Assembly (NCBI GenBank): GCA_036850595.1
Contig: CM072170.1
Span: forward strand, 19,204,051 to 19,268,050
DNA from: Rhyacichthys aspro
Taxonomy: Eukaryota; Chordata; Actinopteri; Gobiiformes; Rhyacichthyidae
Direction: 5' to 3'
DNA length: 64,000 nt
Shown here: positions 57,400 through 64,000 of the stretch, in pieces
Layout of the letters: each line of letters opens with the position of its first letter
Numbering within the stretch: position 1 is the first letter of the stretch
Notes under the pieces: generated by a model
Databases searched by the model: none
What the model was told of the DNA's origin: nothing
The model's input: the letters and a program-made list of their open reading frames with translations, nothing else
Program-made: the position numbers and the translations under genes

Positions 57400-58560
57400 T
57401 GAAAATATGAGCTTAAGGTTTAAGAATATATGGATGAATAGACTTGAATAATTGACTGTCAATATTGTCATATCCTGGGGAACAGTCCTTTAGACTTAAT
57501 ATAGTTCTTGCCAACGTTGGACCAACTTCAGAAAAAATGTGCTGAATTTTTTTAGAAATTAGACCAGGATCTGAGACAAGACAATCATCTACCTTAAATT
57601 CATTAGGCATCTGTTTTTTAAAGACTTTTTTTGTTAAGAATACAATTGATAGTTTTCCACAGGTGTGATACATTATTTCTATATTGCTGAGTGGGAATTT
57701 ATAGGAGGAAAAATGAATTATAAGTCTGATTAATATTTTTTGTAAAAACTGTTGGCTTTCTGAGCATCCTCAGATTAATACATTTCAGTCCATTGTAACT
57801 GACTGACTTCATCATCAAATTTGCTACACTAAAATTCCTGTAATAATTAATATTTTGTCGGGGTAGACATTGTTCACTCTCATCAAACATAATTAAAAAT
57901 AAAGGACAATGATCAGTCACATTCATGCTAAGAACACCAGATCTCATAGTCTTATTATATAACACATATCTATATGTGTTGCTGAAGTATTTGTCATTCT
58001 GGTGGCTGCTGTGATCATGGGATAAAAACTATAGGAATACATGGTGTTAATAAATTCTTAAGTTACCAAATTACCCTGACTGTTTCCCAAATTTACATTA
58101 AAGTCAAACATTATGTAACAGTTTCTCCCTTCATTAGAAATAATTTCAAGAACATAGATATCAATAATAAACACAGAAAGGTCACAGTTGGGTGGTCTAT
58201 AAATACACACAATTATCTCTGACTTGGTTTCTACTGCTACAACTTCGGAGGAATCATCTTTTATGACACAATCAATTCAGGTTCAGGTTCAGTACTCACT
58301 GTATCCAGAATCATTTTAGTAAATGACAGGAAGTTTGACTCTTGTTTTTGAGCATTTAAACATAAAACTGTTTCTTTTGTTCCAGCATATCTTACTTTTG
58401 TTTCTTGACATGATTACCTGTATTGGTTGATGATTGTGGATTGTAGTGAGGCCAGAGGCCCAGTTAGGTTCCATACACAATAGGATGTAGGCCAAGGCAG
58501 TTGAGAATCTGTCAAATATCAGTACCTGCAATAACCTATCCAGTCTTTAGAGTTAAATAT
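57400..58560 (-). pseudogene. Non-LTR retrotransposon, endonuclease end and RT start
   Basis: Minus-strand order: endonuclease remnants (58560-57900), LSMNVTDHCPLFLIMFDES (the ...DH.P motif that closes the endonuclease, about 57900) and then the linker and RT start FSEVGPTLARTI, KDCSPGYDNIDSQLF (57570-57430). It breaks off at about 57410. Clade uncertain. Confidence 0.7.
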
Positions 58561-58739
58561 CCATTAAGGTGGGGAATAAAAAGTTGCTGAGTAACAGCTT
58601 GATAATAGTATAACGGTAAAAATACGTAGAAAACATAACATTTTTGAGGAGCCCAAATTCACCAGTAGCAGGAAACAGGAAACAGGAGGTACTTCTGATA
58701 TAGCAGTAAGGACATTGTTTAATGGTTACAGTGGTTAAA

Positions 58740-59330
58740 GATGGTTATTATTTTTTTTATTTATTTATTTATTGGATACACTTTTAGCTGCAGCAAAGCT
58801 GCCGCTATTCTTACAGTGGTCCACAAAGATAATGATTTACGTTAATAAAACACTCTCAGATAAATTTTAACAACAAACAAAACTAACAATACAATTTTTT
58901 TTTTTTAATATCCATTCATACATGTATTCAAATAAAATATAGCACAAAGTATAGTTCAAATAGCGTTTACCCTATCAGCCCTGAGTATTGCACTTCATAT
59001 ACAATACCGTCCAAAGTTCACAATGTTTGTGACAAATGTTACAAAAATGTGAATTACTTGGAGTCTATTTATATTTTTTGTTGTTCGACAAGACCAAATC
59101 ATTGGGCTGTATTCTAGATTTGATAATATTAAAGCTTGGGTTGTTTTTCTTACTCCATCTGGTGAAAGTAACGCTCTGCATCTTCTGATTATAGACAGAC
59201 CCTTTCCTATCTTTGTAATGATATTGTGTATATGTTTTTTCCAAGATAATGTTTTGTCCAATGTGAGGCCAAGAAGTTTTGTCTCTTTGTTTTTAACACA
59301 TTCAAAACTAACTTGTTTGCATTGATCCAT
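58740..59330 (-). pseudogene. Non-LTR retrotransposon, RT C-terminus and 3' tail
   Basis: The minus strand reads KLLGLTLDKTLSWKKHIHNI, then SIIRRCRALLSPDGVRKT and ALILSNLEYSPMIWS (59270-59060). Towards lower coordinates a 3' tail ends in (TTTA)n at 58755-58775. It lies upstream of an endonuclease/RT start on the same strand, so it belongs to a different copy or a rearranged one. Confidence 0.65.
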
Positions 59331-59984
59331 TGGACAACAGCCAGTAACTCCTTACCTTATTTTATACTGACATATATACTGTGGAATAACTTCACATTTT
59401 TGTTGCATTCAGCACACTTGGTAAATCATTTGTATAAATGGTATACAGCAGAGACCCATGCCCTGTGGTACCCAGTAGCTCACAGCCCTGACATCAGAAT
59501 GTGTGGTGAAGATGTTTCAAATTCATAACATTTGAGTTTGCTTAACAATAATTTATCCTATATGTATGGTTATACTGTAAATTCCGACAGTTCTAGAATG
59601 TTTATGCCATTTTTAATGTCAGTCAAATATATTTTATTCATTATGGCTTGTTTGTTTTTATGTCTTGTGTATAACAGGATTCTGTGAAAGGGTAAAAAAA
59701 AAAAATTCTTCCTTCTCTCTGAAACATTTAATTAATCATACATTTATTGACATAGGCCATTCAGACTTTTGAAATAGATCTGTTGTTTAAAATTTGATAT
59801 TGACAAAATGTACCCAGGCCATAATATGAAGGTATAAAATATGAACAGTATTTAAGGGCTAGAGAGGTTTATTACCCTCATTGTAAGGAGTGATGTGTAG
59901 GTGAGAGACGTCACTCTGTTATCAAAAAACTGGGGTGACGTCAAGTAACCTTAAGGTTTTTTTTTCCAAATTTGGTTTGGTGTT
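59331..59984. other. Unassigned spacer
   Basis: AT-rich with no features. Confidence 0.35.
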
Positions 59985-59987
59985 TCA

Positions 59988-60302
59988 CTATGGGCGATAT
60001 GGACTACCCAGATTGCACACATGTCTCCCAAAGAGGTCTGATGAGCCAAGCAATGACCTTATATGTGACTCTCGGTTGTAAGACCGCTTGAGACAAAGAC
60101 GGGCTGGAGACATCCAGTCTGTAAAACCATACAAAAGTGTGCAAATAGCCTGCTGAGCCACACCTCTTGTAGAGTGTGCCCTAAGTACCCAGGGGTGGCA
60201 TACCCCTGCACTTATAGGCCAGGGAAATGGCCTCCACAATCCAGTCAGACCTCTTCTGAAAAGACACCAGCCTCCCTTTGTAAGGGGTTTCCCAAGATAC
60301 AA
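59988..60302 (-). pseudogene. DIRS tyrosine recombinase C-terminus
   Basis: The frame reads ISAGVCHPWVLRAHSTRGVA then QQAICTLLYGFTDWMSPARL. HSTRG carries the conserved His-x2-Arg of the tyrosine recombinase active site, and the stretch after it normally leads to the catalytic Tyr. Upstream text to about 60650 belongs to the same domain but is shifted. Confidence 0.75.
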
Positions 60303-61172
60303 ACAGTTGATCTCCTTTCCTGAGACTGAATGTCCTGCTCACATGTAGATGTAACCAATGGTCTGAATACTGGGAGTTTATTGATGTGCATCCTTCAAAA
60401 ATGGCACACCAGGGGAAGTTGCCATGCTGAACTGTCTCCAAAACCAACCTGGCCGGCTGCCAGGTACACCGTAACTGTTGAAAAGCCTTGCATTTGTCAA
60501 CTCCACTATCACTGATACCATGAGACTGGGGAGCCTTAACATGACTACCTCACCCCGTTGAAAATGTGAGAGACACTGATTCAGAGAGTGCAACCTCTTG
60601 TTCGTTAGTGTCTCTTGATATGAGAGGGAGCTTATGCTTGGACCCAAATACGTTATGTGCTGAGTGGGTTTATTCTGAACCCAAGAGCTCTAAGGTGATT
60701 TGACACTGTTGTAGTGTCCCAAACTGCGTGCTCCCAGAAGTCTGAAAAGCTTGGTACTCATTCTTGGGCTTTATTTTGCCAAGCAAAAGGGTGAAATTTT
60801 CTGTGTTCGGGGTACACAGGAGAAGAGGTGAACCAATCCTCCAGGCATATTTAGCAACAGAGCAGAGGAGTTAACATCCTGAATGTATATTTCTGTAGGT
60901 GTTTGTTTAACACACGAAGGTTAAGGATGGGACGAAGGGACGTGGACCTGTTCTTTGGGACAAGGAGGTAACGGGAGTAAAACTCCCTTTAGCACTCCCT
61001 GTCTGGTACAACTCTGATTGCTTGTTTATGTTAACATGGGTGGAAACCACCACATCAGCAATAGCGAACTGCAGCCTGTATCAAACACCAAAAGAGTTTA
61101 CCCCATGGCTTAGATTTTTCTGACCGCTGCTTCTTTATGAGCTGTTGCCCAGCCATCTGTGTGGTCTGGGGC

Positions 61173-61532
61173 CTACTTTAATGCCCCTAGCCCTTGCTGT
61201 GGCAGCGAAGCTCGTCCTCTAGACCTGAGCTGGACAGGAGGGTAGATACGAGGCAGAGATGGGTCAAAGGGTTTGCCCTCTTGTTTTTGAAGGGTGCTGG
61301 TTTCCCTCGTCTTCTTGAGGGCTGGACCAAACACACCTTTGGTGGGGTCACAGGTCACACCAATTACCTCTGCCCTCTGGGTGTCTGTCAGAACTGACTT
61401 GTTAGGCCATAGACCTGTGATAGCAAGTTCCAAGTTCCACCCAGCTGCAGCCCTGCAATGCCCGTGTGATGAGTGTAGAACAAGGTCATTAAAGTCACAG
61501 TTTTCATTCCACAGGACCAGGCCCATTTCCAT
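61173..61532 (-). pseudogene. DIRS ORF1 fragment
   Basis: The 119-codon minus-strand frame includes SVLTDTQRAEVIGVTCDPTK, GVFGPALKKTRETSTLQKQE and LRSRGRASLPQQG, typical of the C-terminal half of DIRS ORF1 with its basic Arg/Gly-rich end. The start Met is incidental. Confidence 0.65.
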
Positions 61533-61739
61533 CCACTGAAAGGTGGAGGCTGTCAGTATCCATTTTATTAGGCAAAGAGATGCTGCTAGAGCAAACTGTA
61601 ATCGGTACTCAGACTTTAATCAGACTTTAATCAACCCTTTGTTGTTCAAACTGATGCCTTAGGGGCAGTTCCTCTTACAAGGTACAGCCATTGAGCTGGA
61701 CTATCTGGACATAAAATGGGTGCATTTAAATATTATTTG

Positions 61740-61930
61740 TTGGGAAGAGACTTTCTTTTTCAGATGGACCATCGAGGAGTACAAAGGCTCTACAAAATGA
61801 AGGACACAAACAGCTGCATTTCGCAATGGTGGAAATGCAGCCCCATCGGTTTCAAGTGAAGTATAGGCCGGGGAGGTCTAATGTGGTCGCTGACTTCCTG
61901 TCTTGCCATCCTCTCTAGCCATGTCACCCT
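61740..61930 (+). pseudogene. Ty3/Gypsy RNase H end
   Basis: On + the text reads FTDHRGVQRLYKMKDTN in shifted frames, then FQVKYRPGRSNVVADFLSC at about 61850-61910, the end of Gypsy RNase H just before integrase. Only about 190 bp survive between the DIRS and Tc1 pieces. Confidence 0.75.
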
Positions 61931-61934
61931 GAGC

Positions 61935-62790
61935 ACCCTCTGCTGTGGAGGAATTCTGACCCACTTTTTTCTTTGCAGAATTGTTTTAGAATTGTTTCAG
62001 CCACATGTTAGGGTTTTCAAGCATGAACCGCCTTTTTAAGGTCATCCCACAGCATCTAAATTGGAATCAAGTCCAGACTTTGAATAAGCCACTCCAAAAC
62101 CTTCATTATCATTTTTTTTTCTTAAGCCAGTGAGAGGTGGATTTGTGTTTTGGATCACTGTTCTGCTGCAGAACCCAAGTGCCCTTCAGCTGGAGGTCAT
62201 GAACTGATGAACGGACATTCTCTTTAAGGATTTTTTGGTAAAGAGCAGAATTCATGGTTTCATCAATAACAACAAGTTGTTCAGGTACTGAAGCAACAAA
62301 GCAGCCCTAGACCCTCACACTAGCACAACCATATTTGACTGTTGGTATGATGTTCTTTTTCTCAAATGCTGTGTTACTTTTAAAGCAGATGTAACGGGGC
62401 ACACACCTTCCAAAAAGTTCAACTTCTCATCAGTCAGACAGGATCTTTTTCTAAAAGTCTTTGGCAAAAGTGAGACAAGCCTTTATGTTCTTCTTGGTCA
62501 GTAGTGTATGCCGTGGAACTCTGCCATGGATGCCACTTTTGCGCAGTCCGTTTCTTATGGTTGAGTCATGAACACTGACCTTACCTGAGGTAAGTGAGAC
62601 CTGTAGTTCTTCAGATGTTGTGACTTTTTTCTCATCTGTTCCTGAATTTCTTTGGATGTCTTGCATGATGCATGATGTCTTGCTTTTCCAGATCTTTTGG
62701 CCTACTTCACTTTGTCAGACAGGTTCTATTTAAGTGATTTCTTGATTTAGCAGGTCTGGCAGTAATCAGGCCTAGGTGTGGCTAGTGACA
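61935..62790 (-). mobile_element. Tc1-like transposon, truncated
   Basis: The minus-strand 72-codon frame 62451-62666 reads LQVSLTSGKVSVHDSTIRNG then LRKSGIHGRVPRHTLL, the second HTH and GRPR region of Tc1 transposase. The catalytic part is degenerate at 62000-62400. The 3' terminal repeat is missing (lower end) and the 5' flank reaches about 62790. Confidence 0.8.
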
Positions 62791-62955
62791 TTTCTTATTC
62801 ACTGTGCCACATATTTACCATCAGAATGTCAAAATGAGTGAGCCTTGTCTTTATTATATTTAGTACAAAATACAGTTTAAATCATTCAAATGTAACTCAG
62901 CTTTCAAAAAAAAAAGAGAAGTGATTAATCACAGTCAATACAATCGTTTCTGTGC

Positions 62956-62956
<1 letters not shown>

Positions 62957-63027
<71 letters not shown>
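62957..63027. repeat. (TA)n microsatellite
   Basis: About 35 TA units. Frames of repeated IY or YI here are artefacts on both strands. Confidence 0.95.
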
Positions 63028-63032
<5 letters not shown>

Positions 63033-64000
63033 CGGCAAACAAGTCTTGTCAAGGATGGTCTTTGTACTGGCCACAGCATTATAACTTCACCAGATCAACA
63101 GTGTAAAACAGATGGCACAGTGACTCTTTTGGAAACACTAAATTATTTCTCAGTAGTTGTATTTCTCATTTGGTCGTGAAATTTTTTGTAAGCGCTGTGA
63201 TCCGTGCTGCTGTTTTCCCCTGGAGTCAGTCTCTGTGTTTACCAACCATTCAATGTGCAGCTCTTTGATCTATTGTAGTGTAATGAGCTTGTTTCATTTA
63301 TTAGGACAACATTTTTTGCCTAATTTTGATACAAGAATATCTGATGTGTCTGGGCCTTTTATTAGTATTCACAACAAGCTCTTTCAAGCTTCTAATGGCC
63401 TCATTTGTCAATTAGGCCACAATTCATCACAGAATTATCCCACAATTGTTATTGTCATGCATTGCTTATTTCATACAGTATTCATTCAATTTGCACTTTT
63501 TGCAAATCGACTTGTTAGTTTGTAGTATTAGGGATGGGTGAGCTGTCAGTACAATGTGAAAGCAAAAAAGATTTAGATGAGATGAGGCAAAAAAGTGATG
63601 TGAAGAGATTCTGTTTGAGCGTTTTGAAATTTCTTTCCCTTTTTATATCCAAGACAAAATATTTCTAGACTTAAGCCTTGATCAGACTGCACAATTCACA
63701 GTCTTATTTTGAAGTTGCTGATGAATTTTAGGTACAATCTGCCCAGCTGAACTTTGCAGTACTCATAGGAGAGGAATAACAGTTAAAGTGCTGCTAATTG
63801 TTCTGAACTGGTTAATGCTTCAACAGAAAGTTATTTCGGGCCTCAGCGTGGGTTGGATTTTCTTTTTTAATAATAATTGTATTTTATTGTATTATAGATT
63901 GATATTTCAGTATCATTTGTTGTGGACCAATGGCCTTTACATAACTTTGTAAAAAGAGCTTAGAGAAACAAATAAACAAAGCTTGTATTACGTAATAGTA
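63028..64000. other. Unassigned sequence to the window end
   Basis: The + frame 63157-63525 has no recognisable motif. The sequence is AT-rich with ordinary intergenic composition. Confidence 0.35.

Larger units (their letters stand above)
59985..61560 (-). mobile_element. DIRS-type retrotransposon, second copy, deleted
   Basis: Minus-strand order: ORF1 piece (61532-61173), RT start (61000-60860) and tyrosine recombinase end (60300-59988). Most of the RT and RNase H are lost, so the copy is about one third of full length. No terminal repeats are defined. Confidence 0.75.

Overview
The window looks like teleost fish DNA made almost entirely of nested, decayed transposable elements. The evidence is the mix of families (BEL/Pao, DIRS, Gypsy, L1, L2, RTE, Rex-type tails, Tc1, hAT, piggyBac, THAP-bearing elements), the AT-rich spacers and the long AT, TG and TA microsatellites. 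I see no prokaryotic operons, rRNA, tRNA genes or CRISPR. No complete host gene is recognisable. One 100-base N run (33546-33645) is an assembly gap.

Layout. 1-240 Tc1 remnant. 940-6060 DIRS-type retrotransposon on +, interrupted at a TTAA site by a 2.86-kb DNA transposon (1251-4113). That transposon carries remnants of two genes: one resembling the P2X7 C-terminal cysteine-rich 'ballast' domain (+), and one THAP zinc finger (-). 7200-17640 holds a BEL/Pao retrotransposon on -, cut in two by a composite structure: hAT copy (8886-9926), 5.5-kb cargo (9927-15404), hAT copy (15405-16273). The cargo contains a four-exon, 216-codon open gene (11004-12596). A 501-bp element carrying the start of a RecQ-helicase-like reading frame sits further inside the BEL (16890-17390); a sister copy lies at 52253-52758. 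18350-19420 L1 (-). 22540-25300 two L2-type LINEs, one hosting a MITE. 25860-27460 and 31700-33530 further LINE pieces, mainly an RTE-type family.

33646-37657 is a giant inverted repeat: 111-bp tandem arrays at the outer ends, about 1.47-kb arms, and a 201-bp centre. It is followed by a 45-bp satellite and the terminus of a second THAP/ballast-type element. 40220-40932 hAT; 41058-42208 Tc1; 45110-45340 Tc1 piece; 45969-47399 deleted piggyBac; 48797-49182 hAT MITE; 49857-50790 exon-like pieces including half a THAP finger; 51182-52980 microsatellite, LINE tail, Tc1 MITE, RecQ-like element and SINE; 55034-56247 Tc1; 57190-59330 hAT zinc-finger exon and LINE pieces; 59985-61560 second DIRS (-); 61740-61930 Gypsy RNase H; 61935-62790 Tc1; 62957-63027 TA repeat.

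The genes do not form one pathway. What ties the window together is the nesting order, which is readable from exact target-site duplications. The strongest signals are the composite hAT with its crossed 8-bp duplications, the THAP/ballast transposon, and the giant palindrome. All positions, motifs and translations were read by eye; no alignment or database search was run.
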